Assembly (NCBI RefSeq): GCF_001704275.1
Contig: NZ_CP011533.1
Span: 8,494,001-8,558,000, forward strand
Length of the DNA stretch: 64,000 nt
Reading direction: 5' to 3'
Source: Streptomyces noursei ATCC 11455
GTDB taxonomy: Bacteria; Actinomycetota; Actinomycetes; Streptomycetales; Streptomycetaceae
The notes beneath the pieces are model-generated. The model saw only the letters and a list, made by a program, of their open reading frames with translations. It was not told the DNA's origin and made no database searches. Below are positions 9,592-20,628 of the stretch, one piece after another (position 1 is the stretch's first letter; the number at the start of each line of letters is the position of its first letter). Position numbers and translations under genes: made by a program.

Positions 9592-9864
9592 CGTTCCGTC
9601 CGGCCCGGCGGCCCGGTGCCCGGGGGCCTCGACGGGCCAGCCCACCTCGACGGTGTCCGGCAGCCGGGGTCGCTCCGTGCAGTGCCACCCCGGCACTCTC
9701 TCGGGCGGCGGGAGGAGCGGCGGCGGTGCGGTGCTCGGCGGCGGGCTCGGGGTCGGGGAGTCGGCCGGGCCGCCGGTCGGACCGCAGCCGCTGACCAGGG
9801 CCACGGTCAGGGCCAGGGGTATCCATCGGCCACGGGACGGCCGGGAGTGGAAAGTTGGGTTCAC
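9547..9864 (-). CDS. Small proline-rich lipoprotein
   Basis: 105 aa from GTG 9864. The start codon overlaps the stop of the upstream gene as GTGA (9861-9864), so translation is probably coupled. N-terminus: basic residues, hydrophobic TVALVSG and a Cys at about residue 27 (LVSGC lipobox), then a proline/serine/threonine linker and a short C-terminal domain (VPGWHCTERP, VLATDCGVLLLRI) with two further Cys. No family is recognised. It is probably surface-anchored. The 3' end overlaps the end of the SARP gene by 45 bp, tail to tail. Confidence 0.6.
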   Translation of the reverse strand: MNPTFHSRPSRGRWIPLALTVALVSGCGPTGGPADSPTPSPPPSTAPPPLLPPPERVPGWHCTERPRLPDTVEVGWPVEAPGHRAAGPDGTSVLATDCGVLLLRI

Positions 9865-10304
9865 GACGAGCGCCCGTCGGTCGCTTCGGCGCCGAGCCGG
9901 TACCCGTCCAGCACGTCGAGGAACCGGTCCATCTCCGGTCGCCAGGCGCGCTGGACGTTGAGCCAGGCGGCCTCGGATTCGCCGGGGAACCGGAACCGGA
10001 AGATGCTCCACAGGACGCGCCGGCGGACCTCGCCGATCCGTGCGCGGAACTGCTCGTGCTCGATGTCGTACCGCAGCTTCCCCGGTCGGTATCCTGCCGA
10101 TGCCACCTCGTGGAACAGCACGGAGCGGTCGGTGAGGGTGACGAAGAAGCTGTCGCCGTCGGCGATGCCGCCGGACAGCAGCGCGTACAGGAACGGATGG
10201 CGTCCCGACCCCACGCCCAGAGTCACCATCGGGCGGGCGAGCGGGTCGGACTTCCGCACGGCCTCGGTGACTTGGGCCACGGTGGTAGGTTTTCTGAACC
10301 CCAT
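9861..10304 (-). CDS. Hypothetical protein, PH-like/YokE-type fold suspected
   Basis: 147 aa. ATG 10304 is chosen because GGAGAG lies just upstream. The sequence alternates strands (RPMVTLGVGSG, DSFFVTLTDRSVLFHEVA) and ends in an amphipathic helix (SEAAWLNVQRAWRPEMDRFLDVLDGYRLG). The strand pattern with TDRSVLF resembles bacterial PH-like domains (YokE/SHOCT-associated), but this is a weak impression. It is coupled to the lipoprotein gene by a 4-bp overlap, so the two may act as a pair at the membrane. Confidence 0.6.
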   Translation of the reverse strand: MGFRKPTTVAQVTEAVRKSDPLARPMVTLGVGSGRHPFLYALLSGGIADGDSFFVTLTDRSVLFHEVASAGYRPGKLRYDIEHEQFRARIGEVRRRVLWSIFRFRFPGESEAAWLNVQRAWRPEMDRFLDVLDGYRLGAEATDGRSS

Positions 10305-10437
10305 GGGTCTCTCCTCGGTAGGGGTGAACGTGAAGGTGGGGAGCGCGGAGTCGCCACGGGTGCGTACCGGGGCGCACGGCGACGCCGCGGTCGGCCCCGG
10401 AGTCACTTCGAGGCGGTGAAGAGCCGCTGATGTGCCG

Positions 10438-13275
10438 TCATGGCTGCTTGACCGCACCGGCATCCGCCAGCGCGCGGGTCAGCCCCGCGCGGCCGTCTAT
10501 GGCGAGCTTCCCGTAGACGTTGGTCAGGTGGACTTCCACGGTGCGCAGACCGACGAAGAGGCGTTGGGCGATCTCGCGGTTGGTCATGCCCCGGCCGGCG
10601 AGGTCCGCGACCCGCCGCTCGGTGGGGGTGAGCGCTCCCACGCCGTGGAACGTCCGGGTGCGCGGCCGGTCACCCGCGGCGCGCAACTCCGCGAGGGCCT
10701 GATCGGCCAGCGACGTCGCCGTGCACTCGTGGGCGACGCTCACGGCCCGGCGCAGGTGCGCACGGGCCTCGGCCAGCCGGCCGACCTTGCGGGCGAGGAC
10801 ACCGCAGTCGGCCAGTGCCTGGGCGTACCGCACCCGCGCGGGAGTGCCGTCGAGGAGCAGTACGGCTTCGCCGAGCAGATCGAGTCCCTGCCGACCGCCG
10901 ATCACCACCCCCAGGGCGCGCAGGGCCACACCGGTCACCTCGGGCACGCCCCAGGTGCGGGCGAGCCGCACCTCCTCCTCCGCGAGCGCCCTGGCGGCCT
11001 CGCCCTGCCGCAGTGCCGCGTGCACCAAAGCGGCCTCCGAACGCCAGGGAAAGAAGCCGGGGTTGGGCATCCCGCGGGCGCAGGTCCGCTCACCGCACAG
11101 CAGGAAGTCGGCCAGCCCTTCCTCCAGCTGCCCCTGGGCGCAGCGCAGCCAGCCACGCACCATCAGTACGTAGTCGTTGATCCAGTTGCCGTTCAGCCGC
11201 CCGTTCAAGTCGCCGCGCACCAGCAGGTCCTCGGCGTCGGCGAGCCTGCCCTGCCGGAGCAGGGTCTCCGCCAGCGTCGTGATCGCGAACGTGCTGAGGC
11301 CGTTGCACGGGCCGACGCCGATGCTGTCGAGCGCGCCCAGCGCGGCCTCCGCGTCGGCCTGGCAGTCCGCGAGCCGGCCGAGCCGGCAGTGGATGTTCGC
11401 CCGGGTGGTGAGCGCGTGGGCGTAGTGGAAGGCCGAGGTCCCGGGGTGCGCCGACCGCACGGCCGCGTTGGCGTAGGTCAGCGCCAACTCCGTCTCCCCG
11501 GCGGCGCCCAGGGAGGTCACCGCGCCGGTGTAGACGATGGACTCGTCGTCCTTGGGGGTCATGCCATGGCTCAGCGCCAGCCGGGCCAGGGTCACCACTT
11601 CCCGGGTGGATGTTCCCGCCATGGCCGCACGCAGGCTCAACAGGGCGGCCAGGGGCCGCTCCACGGGGCGCTCGACCGCGTCGGAGAGGTCCAGCTCCAT
11701 CAGCCGTGGCACCACGGCCGGGGCCGAGGTCGCCTCGCTCAGACTGGTGTGAATGAAGTCGATCTCCAGCCGCATGGCCTGGTCGGGGTCCGTCCGCCGG
11801 ACCGCCTCGCTGGTGCGTCGCAATGTCTCCAGCGCATCGGGGTGCCGGTCGAGAGCCAGGAGCGCGCCGGCCAGCTTGCGGGCGATGGCGGTCTGTTTCG
11901 TCGGGTCCGTGGACAGTTCCAGGCTGCGCTCCAGATTGCGGACGGCGACCGGGAGGCTGGAGGTGAGTTCGAGTTCACCCAGCCTCGCCAGCAGGGTGGC
12001 CCGTAGTTCCGCCGTGAGCTCCTCGCGCAGGGCGCGCCGCAAAAGGGCGGCTGCGTGCGCGTCGTCGCCCTGCTCCACGGCCAGCGTCGCCGCCCGGCCG
12101 AGCGCCTCCGGCACCCACGGCTCGCCCAGGGGGCTGAGCAGCAGATGAGCGGCCACCCGCGGCAGCGGAGCCTCGTGGGCCAGCAGGTGCTCGGCCGCCC
12201 GGAGATGGAGGTCCCGCTGCCGGCTCGGCAGCACCACCGCGGCGACTGCCGTCGGCAGGACGTCGCAGACGAAGGACAGGCCGTGCTCCGTCCCGGTCAT
12301 CCACCCCGTGCCCACCAGCCGGTGTGCGGCGTCCGCGACGGCCGGCTCCGGCAGGCCGGTGACCGCCGTGATCAGGTCGATGCCCGGCGTACCCCCGAGC
12401 ACCGCGACGGCCTGCGCCGTGCGCACGGCGTGTGGATCGACCTCCTGCAGCCGGGTGAGCACGGCCGAGCCCAGGTCGGCCGGGACATGGCCGGTGATCA
12501 GGTCTGCCGGTGCCGTCCGAGGGCGCTGCCCGGAAGTCCGCAGCCCACGCAACACGGCGTGCAGCAGAAGAGGGTTGCCGCCGGTGGCCTCCCGGCAGGC
12601 GAGGGTGAACGGCTGCTCCGGGGCCTCGCCCAGAACGTGGGCCGCCAGGGCCTCGACGGCGTCGTCGGCGAGACCGTCGAGTGTCAGCCGATGCTGGAAC
12701 AGTGGCTCGACGGCGGCCACGGCGGCAGCGTGCGGATGTGCATCCCCCGGACCGAGCGTGGTGAGGACGAACAGCGGCAGGTTGTCGGCCCTGCGCAGCA
12801 GGTACCGCAGCCAGAGGAGGGAGTGCGGATCGGCCCCCTGCAGATCGTCGACGGCGATCAACAGCCTTCTGCCACCCGCCAGTCTGACGCACAGCCGGTA
12901 CAGGTCGCCGAGGGCCTCCGCATCCTGCCCCGACATCGCGGACGCCGGCTCGTCCCGTCGCTGTGCCCACGGGGCGAGCACCTGGGCGGCGTCCAGAGTC
13001 CCGTCGCAGAACGGCAGCCCCGACGAGTCGTCGGCGGCCAGCTCCTCGAAGAGCCGGCGGACCACGCCGAAGGGCAGGTCGCGCTCCAGTGGGTCCGCGA
13101 CCGCCGAGACGACGCAGGTGCCGGGGTCCTGGCGGATGTCCGCCAGGGCGGCCCGCAGCAGTGCGCTCTTCCCGCACCCCCAACCCCCGGTGATGACAAC
13201 GGAGTCAGGGCCGGTCCAGGAGTCCCCGAGCAGCCGGGCGAGCGTGTCCAGCTCACGTTCCCGCCCGATCAGCAC
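10438..13275 (-). CDS. LuxR-family LAL-type transcriptional regulator with AAA ATPase domain
   Basis: 945 aa from GTG 13275. It opens LIGRERELDTLARLL, the usual start of LAL regulators. Walker A is GGWGCGKSALL (about residues 30-40) and Walker B is LLIAVDDLQGAD. A long helical/TPR-like sensor region covers the middle. The extreme C-terminus is a LuxR HTH: LTPTERRVADLAGRGMTNRE, then IAQRLFVGLRTVEVHLTNVY. LAL proteins are cluster-situated activators of polyketide and related pathways. It is convergent with the SARP gene, and the region upstream (13276-13848) faces the acetate operon promoter. Confidence 0.92.
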   Translation of the reverse strand: MLIGRERELDTLARLLGDSWTGPDSVVITGGWGCGKSALLRAALADIRQDPGTCVVSAVADPLERDLPFGVVRRLFEELAADDSSGLPFCDGTLDAAQVLAPWAQRRDEPASAMSGQDAEALGDLYRLCVRLAGGRRLLIAVDDLQGADPHSLLWLRYLLRRADNLPLFVLTTLGPGDAHPHAAAVAAVEPLFQHRLTLDGLADDAVEALAAHVLGEAPEQPFTLACREATGGNPLLLHAVLRGLRTSGQRPRTAPADLITGHVPADLGSAVLTRLQEVDPHAVRTAQAVAVLGGTPGIDLITAVTGLPEPAVADAAHRLVGTGWMTGTEHGLSFVCDVLPTAVAAVVLPSRQRDLHLRAAEHLLAHEAPLPRVAAHLLLSPLGEPWVPEALGRAATLAVEQGDDAHAAALLRRALREELTAELRATLLARLGELELTSSLPVAVRNLERSLELSTDPTKQTAIARKLAGALLALDRHPDALETLRRTSEAVRRTDPDQAMRLEIDFIHTSLSEATSAPAVVPRLMELDLSDAVERPVERPLAALLSLRAAMAGTSTREVVTLARLALSHGMTPKDDESIVYTGAVTSLGAAGETELALTYANAAVRSAHPGTSAFHYAHALTTRANIHCRLGRLADCQADAEAALGALDSIGVGPCNGLSTFAITTLAETLLRQGRLADAEDLLVRGDLNGRLNGNWINDYVLMVRGWLRCAQGQLEEGLADFLLCGERTCARGMPNPGFFPWRSEAALVHAALRQGEAARALAEEEVRLARTWGVPEVTGVALRALGVVIGGRQGLDLLGEAVLLLDGTPARVRYAQALADCGVLARKVGRLAEARAHLRRAVSVAHECTATSLADQALAELRAAGDRPRTRTFHGVGALTPTERRVADLAGRGMTNREIAQRLFVGLRTVEVHLTNVYGKLAIDGRAGLTRALADAGAVKQP

Positions 13276-13577
13276 CGGACCGCGCCTCGTTCCGCGTGGG
13301 GAGCGGTCTCTGCGGGATTGGTCGGCATGTCACACCACGACTGTCTGGAGGGCGGCCCCCCTTCCCGGGGGAACGCTGGCTTACCTGGCTGCGGAGCTGC
13401 CGGCCCACGGGCGACATGGCGGGGGATCAGCCCATATGCGCCGGGGCCGGCAGCTCTGCCGAGAAGCGTGGCGCCGACGTGTAAGGGATCGATAATTTTC
13501 CGGTAAGGGGCCCGGAACGGCTCGCGACGGACGGCGGCCGAGGGATCTTTCGGTGCGCTTCCCCGTACGGCGATCCC

Positions 13578-13770
13578 TTAATCCTTCGGTACGGCCCGTC
13601 ATGCATCGTGGCCGATCCAGCCCCACACTTTGGCTGGACAAGGGTCATGCGACCGGGTGCCGTGCGGCACCGCGCGTCAGTCGGAAGCCGGCTCATGCCG
13701 TCCCGTACTCCGCGCCGACCCGAGTCCCTCTGCCGTTCACCGACCGGCGGGGGAGCCGGTTCACCGTCGC
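13578..13770 (+). repeat. Intergenic repeat copy B (homologous to 4796-4983)
   Basis: Same ordered blocks as copy A: TTAATCCTTCGGTAC at 13578, GCCCGTCATGCATCG-GGCC, ACAAGGG, GCGACCGGGT, CGACCCGAGT, and GGCGGGGGAGCCGGTTC near 13746-13762. It lies between the LAL gene start and the acetate operon, 79 bp before ATG 13849. The remaining bases of this ~570-bp gap hold no recognisable gene. Confidence 0.6.
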
Positions 13771-13848
13771 CGTGAACCGGCCGGCGCCAACCGCCCGTGG
13801 CCAGTCCGGCTGCCGGGTCACACCGAAGTCCCACCACTGGAAAGGCAC

Positions 13849-14274
13849 ATGACCACGCACGCCTCCCCTCCCGGCAGTTCCACGGCCGGCAGCACGGGAA
13901 CCCCACCCGCTACTGACGACCTCACCGCCGCGGTGTTCCGGACGACGCAGCAGGGCGAGCCGTTCCGCCGGCTCCGGCGCTCACAGCGGGTGTTCGCCGC
14001 AGTGGCGACCACCGCGGTGCTCAGCCTGTATCTGCTGTACGTCCTGCTGTCCAGCTACGCGCCGGGCCTCATGGCCGGCAAGGTCGTCGGCAATCTGAAC
14101 GTCGCGCTCTTCCTCGGACTCGCCCAGTTCGCTGCGACCTTCCTCGCCGCGTGGCTCTACTCGCGGCATGCGAACCGCCGGCGGGACCCGCTCGCGGAAC
14201 AGATCAAGGACGACATCGAGCAGGCCCGGATCCGCGCGCACAGCCACATCGTGGCGGAGGGGACCGCGGCATGA
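13849..14274 (+). CDS. DUF485 family membrane protein (partner of acetate symporter)
   Basis: 141 aa. ATG 13849 follows GGAAAGG at 13839-13845. A flexible polar N-terminus is followed by a DUF485 core of two membrane helices (about residues 52-72, AVATTAVLSLYLLYVLLSSY, and 85-108, NVALFLGLAQFAATFLAAWL) and the typical RRRDPLAEQIKDDIE tail. DUF485 proteins are nearly always encoded directly before ActP-type symporters. Here the stop overlaps the symporter start as ATGA (14271-14274), indicating coupled translation. The biochemical role of the small subunit is not established. Confidence 0.9.
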   Translation: MTTHASPPGSSTAGSTGTPPATDDLTAAVFRTTQQGEPFRRLRRSQRVFAAVATTAVLSLYLLYVLLSSYAPGLMAGKVVGNLNVALFLGLAQFAATFLAAWLYSRHANRRRDPLAEQIKDDIEQARIRAHSHIVAEGTAA

Positions 14275-15899
14275 TCACTCAACTCGGACAGACGGCCCTG
14301 GCCGCCCCGGCTGCGGGCGGCGGCCGTTGGCTGACGATCGGCCTGTTCCTGGCCGTGGTGGCGGCCACCTTGGGCGTCACCCTGTGGGCGAGCCGGCAGA
14401 CCAAGGGCACCACGGACTTCTACACCGGCGGCCGCTCGTTCTCCGGATTCCAGAACGGCCTGGCGATCTCCGGCGACTACATGTCGGCCGCCTCGTTCCT
14501 GGGCGTCACCGGCCTTATCGCACTCTTCGGGTACGACGGGTTCCTGTACTCCGTCGGCTTCCTCGTCGCCTGGATCCTGGCGCTGGTCCTGGTGGCCGAA
14601 CCCCTGCGCAACACGGGCCGGTTCACCATGGCGGACGTGCTCGCCTTCCGGCTGCGTCAGCGGCCGATACGTACCGCCGCGGGCATCTCGACCATCGTGA
14701 TCTCCGTGGTCTACCTCCTCGCGCAGATGGTCGGCGCAGGGTCTCTGGTGGCCCTGCTGCTCGGCATCTCCGGTGACGCGCCCAAGAAGTGGATCATCCT
14801 GGGCGTCGGCGTACTGATGATCCTCTACGTCGTCGTGGGCGGCATGAAGGGCACCACCTGGGTGCAGATCGTCAAGGCCGGGATGCTGATGGTCGGAACG
14901 CTGGTGCTGACCGTTCTGGTCATGAGCAAGTTCGGCTGGAACCTCTCCTCGCTCCTCGGCTCGGCGGCCGAAGCCAGCGGCAAGGGCCACGCCTTCCTCT
15001 CGCCCGGCCTGAAGTACGGCGCCGGCCCCACCACCAAGCTGGACTTCATCAGTCTCGGTGTCGCGCTGGTCCTGGGCACCGCGGGCCTGCCGCACATCCT
15101 CGTCCGCTTCTACACGGTGCCGACCGCCAAGACCGCCCGGACCTCGGTGAACTGGGCGATCGGCCTCATCGGCGTCTTCTACCTGATGACGCTCGTGCTG
15201 GGCTTCGCCGCGGCGGCGCTGGTGGGGCACTCGACGATCAAGGCCGCCAACCCGGCGGGCACCACGGCCGCGCCGATGCTGGCCGAGGCGCTCGGCGGCG
15301 GCCCCGGAACCACCCTGGGCGCCACACTGCTCGCGGTGACCTCCGCAATCGCCTTCGCCACGATCCTGGCGGTGGTGGCCGGCCTCACCCTCACGTCGTC
15401 CACCTCCTTCGCCCACGACCTGTTCGCCCACGCCGTGCGCAAGGGGAAGGCGAGCGAGCGCGAGGAGATCAGAACGGCGCGGTTCGCCGCGGTCGGGATC
15501 GGCATGGTGGCCGTCGTCCTGAGCATGTTCGCCGACAAGCTCAACACCGCGGCGCTGGTGGCACTGGCCTTCGCCATCGCGGCATCGGCCAATCTGCCGA
15601 CGATCCTCTACAGCCTGTTCTGGAAGAGGTTCAACACCACCGGCGCGCTGTGCAGTATCTACGGCGGCCTGGTGGCCTCGGTGGTGCTGGTGCTCTTCTC
15701 CCCGGTCGTCTCCGGCACGCCCACGTCACTGGTGCCGGGTGCGGACTTCCACTGGTTCCCACTGGAGAACCCCGGCCTGGTCTCCATCCCCGTCGGCTTC
15801 CTGGCCGGCTGGCTGGGCACCCTCGCCTCCCGTGAGACCGACCCGGACAAGTACGCGGAGCTGGAGGTGCGTTCCCTCACCGGTGCCGGCGCGCACTGA
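14271..15899 (+). CDS. actP: Cation/acetate symporter, sodium:solute symporter family (ActP-like)
   Basis: 542 aa from ATG 14271, overlapping the DUF485 stop by 4 bp. About 13 membrane segments; N-terminal signature TDFYTGGRSFSGFQNGLAIS and GDYMSAASFLGVTG, typical of ActP within the SSS family. It imports acetate or other short monocarboxylates driven by cations. An acetyl-CoA synthetase follows 80 bp downstream, so uptake and activation are probably co-transcribed. The symbol is given by family and context. Confidence 0.9.
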   Translation: MITQLGQTALAAPAAGGGRWLTIGLFLAVVAATLGVTLWASRQTKGTTDFYTGGRSFSGFQNGLAISGDYMSAASFLGVTGLIALFGYDGFLYSVGFLVAWILALVLVAEPLRNTGRFTMADVLAFRLRQRPIRTAAGISTIVISVVYLLAQMVGAGSLVALLLGISGDAPKKWIILGVGVLMILYVVVGGMKGTTWVQIVKAGMLMVGTLVLTVLVMSKFGWNLSSLLGSAAEASGKGHAFLSPGLKYGAGPTTKLDFISLGVALVLGTAGLPHILVRFYTVPTAKTARTSVNWAIGLIGVFYLMTLVLGFAAAALVGHSTIKAANPAGTTAAPMLAEALGGGPGTTLGATLLAVTSAIAFATILAVVAGLTLTSSTSFAHDLFAHAVRKGKASEREEIRTARFAAVGIGMVAVVLSMFADKLNTAALVALAFAIAASANLPTILYSLFWKRFNTTGALCSIYGGLVASVVLVLFSPVVSGTPTSLVPGADFHWFPLENPGLVSIPVGFLAGWLGTLASRETDPDKYAELEVRSLTGAGAH

Positions 15900-15979
15900 C
15901 CCCCGAATCGGCGACGCCGTCGCCACGCAGCACACCACTTGGTCCCCACCCTACGAACGACTCCAAGGAACAGCACATC

Positions 15980-17935
<1,956 letters not shown>

Positions 17936-17966
17936 CGACCGAAGCCCCGGCCGTCAACAAGCGATA

Positions 17967-18008
17967 GCGAGGCCCCGCGGGGGATGTGAGCCCCGCGCGG
18001 GGCCTCGC
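17967..18008 (+). terminator. Rho-independent-type terminator after acs
   Basis: Perfect 13-bp stem: GCGAGGCCCCGCG at 17967-17979 pairs with CGCGGGGCCTCGC at 17996-18008, with a 16-base loop. It sits 31 bp after the acs stop. As usual in Streptomyces there is no strong T-run. Confidence 0.75.
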
Positions 18009-18095
18009 GTCGCGCAGCGTCACGACCGACGGCGCACCGGCCGCACTCCTGCCGAGCATCGGGCCGTCCGACAATGACGACCGGAGAGTCCCACG

Positions 18096-19238
18096 ATGGA
18101 TCAAGAAGCACACCGCTTTCACCTGAAAAAGTTCGTCATCGCAGGCTGCGGAGCCGTCCTGATGGCAGCCGCCATCTCCCTTCCCCTGCTCTTCTCCGGC
18201 GGGGCCAGTGCGGTCGCCAAGAGGATCTGCCTGACCGGCTCCCTCCACTTCGACCACCAGTCAGCCGAGAGCGGACCCGACAAACCGTGGAAGACCAAAC
18301 CGGTACGCAACGCCAACGTCGAACTGTGGGGACGGGAGCAGGCGTTGGGCAGCGCGCGGAAGCTCAACACCCAAGCCCTGCTCACGGATGTCACCGACGG
18401 TGGCTTCCGGGCGTGCTACACCCCCGAGGCCACACGGTCGATGGACCAGATGTGGGTCCGGGTCTCGGCGGAGAGCAGCCGGCTCTGGAAGGTGACCAAC
18501 GGGTCAGGAGCCACCTTCACCTGGAACTCTCCCGTACAGACCGCTGTATCGGCCAGCAGACGGTTGGGAACCATGAAGCCGCAGTTCGGTGACATGCGCG
18601 CCTGGCACGCCTTCGACACCGCGAACGAGCTGTGGTGGAAGCGTGACAACCCCAAGAGCAACTGCTGGAGCGCGCGCGAGACCGACGGCAACACATGCAC
18701 CGAACTGACCATGCAGTGGGACTCATCGGCACCATCCGACGCCTTCTACGACACCCAGCACAACACCGTCCACCTGGCCGGCGCCGTGCCCGACTCCGAA
18801 CACACGGTGCTGCACGAGAGCGCGCACTTCCTCCAACACAGGCTGTTCGGCGGCTGGTTCCCCCGGATCACCCACTGCAGCCCGCACTGGGTCAACAAGG
18901 CGAGTTCCGAATCCTGCGCATGGGCGGAAGCCTTCGCCGACTCGGCCGCCGCCTACGTCCTGGGTGACTACCACTACGTCGGCGACAACGGAATATCCAT
19001 CAGCTTCGCCCACGACTCCACGTATGACGACGGTGACTCCGTCCAGGGCAACGTGGGCGGCTCACTGCTCGACCTGTGGCGCACCGTGGACGGCGGCACG
19101 TGGAACCGCACCATCGCGCTGCTGAGCACCCACCACGTATCCACGTTCCGTGAGTACTTCACGCTGAGGTCTTCCACAAACCTCGAAACCGGCGGCATGG
19201 CACATCGGATTCTGCAAAACCACACCATCAACTACTGA
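18096..19238 (+). CDS. Secreted putative zinc metalloprotease-like protein
   Basis: 380 aa. The N-terminus has a basic stretch then a hydrophobic segment (about residues 13-40, FVIAGCGAVLMAAAISLPLL), consistent with export. Residues of about 45-110 form a transthyretin-like strand region (NANVELWGREQ, DGGFRACYTPE). The second half carries H240-E-S-A-H244 in HTVLHESAHFLQH, a zincin HExxH motif, and AWAEAFADSAAAYVLG, whose Glu could be the third ligand. Cys pairs suggest disulfides outside the cell. The substrate is unknown. Upstream lies the acs terminator, so it is transcribed separately. Confidence 0.7.
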   Translation: MDQEAHRFHLKKFVIAGCGAVLMAAAISLPLLFSGGASAVAKRICLTGSLHFDHQSAESGPDKPWKTKPVRNANVELWGREQALGSARKLNTQALLTDVTDGGFRACYTPEATRSMDQMWVRVSAESSRLWKVTNGSGATFTWNSPVQTAVSASRRLGTMKPQFGDMRAWHAFDTANELWWKRDNPKSNCWSARETDGNTCTELTMQWDSSAPSDAFYDTQHNTVHLAGAVPDSEHTVLHESAHFLQHRLFGGWFPRITHCSPHWVNKASSESCAWAEAFADSAAAYVLGDYHYVGDNGISISFAHDSTYDDGDSVQGNVGGSLLDLWRTVDGGTWNRTIALLSTHHVSTFREYFTLRSSTNLETGGMAHRILQNHTINY

Positions 19239-19362
19239 GCATGCCGGTCCATCCCGCACCGCACAACGTGCCTTCGCTGGTCCGGGCGGCGCATCCATGT
19301 GCTCACACCCTGTGCCCACACCCACTGACGAACGCTCTTATCTTTCACTTAGAACCTTCCCC

Positions 19363-19375
19363 TAGCGTCTTGTTC
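19363..19375 (+). promoter_or_regulatory. Candidate -10 box for a leaderless transcript
   Basis: TAGCGT at 19363-19368 fits the actinobacterial TANNNT -10 consensus and ends 7 bases before ATG 19376. There is no ribosome binding site before that ATG. This spacing is what leaderless mRNAs show. No clear -35 box is seen. Confidence 0.35.
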
Positions 19376-20404
19376 ATGAAGACGCAACGTGGTGCAGCCG
19401 GATCTGTTGTCCTCACGGCCGTGGCCTTGACAGCCACCGTCGGGGTAGCCGTCGCGGCTCTCGCCCCCGGCAAGGCCGCCGCCTCGGTGTCCCCCGGCAA
19501 GGTGACGGACAATCTGTACATGTCGCTCGGCGCCTTCGAGGATGCCACGTCCGGCGAGGACCCGAAGGTCAAGGCCATGATTGATCGTTCGGATATCGGC
19601 GGCGTGCAGGTGGTGGTGCCCTGGAAGGCCCTTGAGGGGAAGAAGGGGGAGTACAAGTGGTCGCGGCTGGACAATGCCCTGAGGTATCTCCAGGAACGCC
19701 ACAAGAAGCTGTTCGTCCAGGTTCAGGATCGGTTCTTCGATGTCGCCATGAAGGACGCCAATGTCCCCCAGTACGTGAAGGACGAGGGCGGGGTCGCGCC
19801 GACGATCGACGAGAACCCCGACAACCCCACCACACACGGGGCCATGGTCGCGCAGTGGAACAAGGACGTGCGGACGGACTTCCAGGCCCTACTGAAGGCG
19901 ATGGCGGCCAAGTTCGACGGCAAGCTCGCCGGGGTGAACCTTCCGGAGACCGCGGTCGAGGTGGACACCAAGACCGATCACACCAAGTACACCTCGAAGT
20001 CCTACATCGACGCCGAGATCGACAACATGCGCTTCGGCAAGAAGGTCTTCACCAAGACGCAGTTCATCCAGTACATCAACTTCCTGCCGGACGACGACGA
20101 CCACAAGCGCATGAAGGAAATGTTCGACCTTGCCAGGGACAAGAAGATAGGCATCGGAGGCCCGGACACCCTGCCGGACCGGCCGTACCAGATGGAGAAC
20201 TCCTACAAGTTCCTCCACGCATACAAGGACTCCCTCCCCCTCGTCGCGATGGCCGTCCAGGAACCCGACATCAACGCCAAGGACCCCAAGACCGGCAAGC
20301 CGTACACCCGCGAACGGTTCACGGACTTCGCCCACGACTACCTCGGTGCGCGCCACATTTTCTGGACCATCGAAGCAGACTGGCTGCAGAAGCCCGCAGC
20401 ATGA
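19376..20404 (+). CDS. Secreted TIM-barrel glycoside hydrolase-like protein
   Basis: 342 aa from ATG 19376, placing a signal peptide (KTQRGAAGSVVLTAVALTAT, A-x-A near residue 38) at the N-terminus. The body reads IGGVQVVVPWKALEGKKGEY, then KWSRLDNALRYLQERHKKLF and VQVQDRFF, which resembles the first strands of GH42/GH10-like barrels. Glu in GVNLPETAVEVD and in VAMAVQEPDIN are candidate catalytic acids. It is lysine-rich and less GC-biased than its neighbours. Function on a specific glycan is not shown. A leaderless promoter is suspected. Confidence 0.65.
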   Translation: MKTQRGAAGSVVLTAVALTATVGVAVAALAPGKAAASVSPGKVTDNLYMSLGAFEDATSGEDPKVKAMIDRSDIGGVQVVVPWKALEGKKGEYKWSRLDNALRYLQERHKKLFVQVQDRFFDVAMKDANVPQYVKDEGGVAPTIDENPDNPTTHGAMVAQWNKDVRTDFQALLKAMAAKFDGKLAGVNLPETAVEVDTKTDHTKYTSKSYIDAEIDNMRFGKKVFTKTQFIQYINFLPDDDDHKRMKEMFDLARDKKIGIGGPDTLPDRPYQMENSYKFLHAYKDSLPLVAMAVQEPDINAKDPKTGKPYTRERFTDFAHDYLGARHIFWTIEADWLQKPAA

Positions 20405-20628
20405 CACGTGGTGCGTGCTGACGCGGTTCTCGTACTCGCGGCGGGCCTTGCGCGGGGCCGGGACCGCGGGGGTGCCTTCGCCGCCGTCGAGCGGCGGGCA
20501 GCGGTCGAGGAGCTCCCGGTGCACGGCGGGGACGGCGCTTACGCGCAGGGTGTGTAGCCCTGGCCGCGCCGTATGGTCACCCCTTGGCCGAGCGCGGCGC
20601 GCTCGGCGGCCCCCAGCTATTGAGGTTT
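20405..20628. other. Degenerate intergenic sequence beside an IS630 remnant
   Basis: About 220 bases with GC-biased open frames on both strands but no ribosome site or recognisable protein. It adjoins the C-terminal end of an IS630 transposase fragment and probably contains the outer end of that element. Confidence 0.3.

Noticed and set aside
10432..13506. Long plus-strand frames opposite the LAL regulator
   Set aside because: GC-skew shadows; the minus strand carries Walker A and a LuxR HTH.
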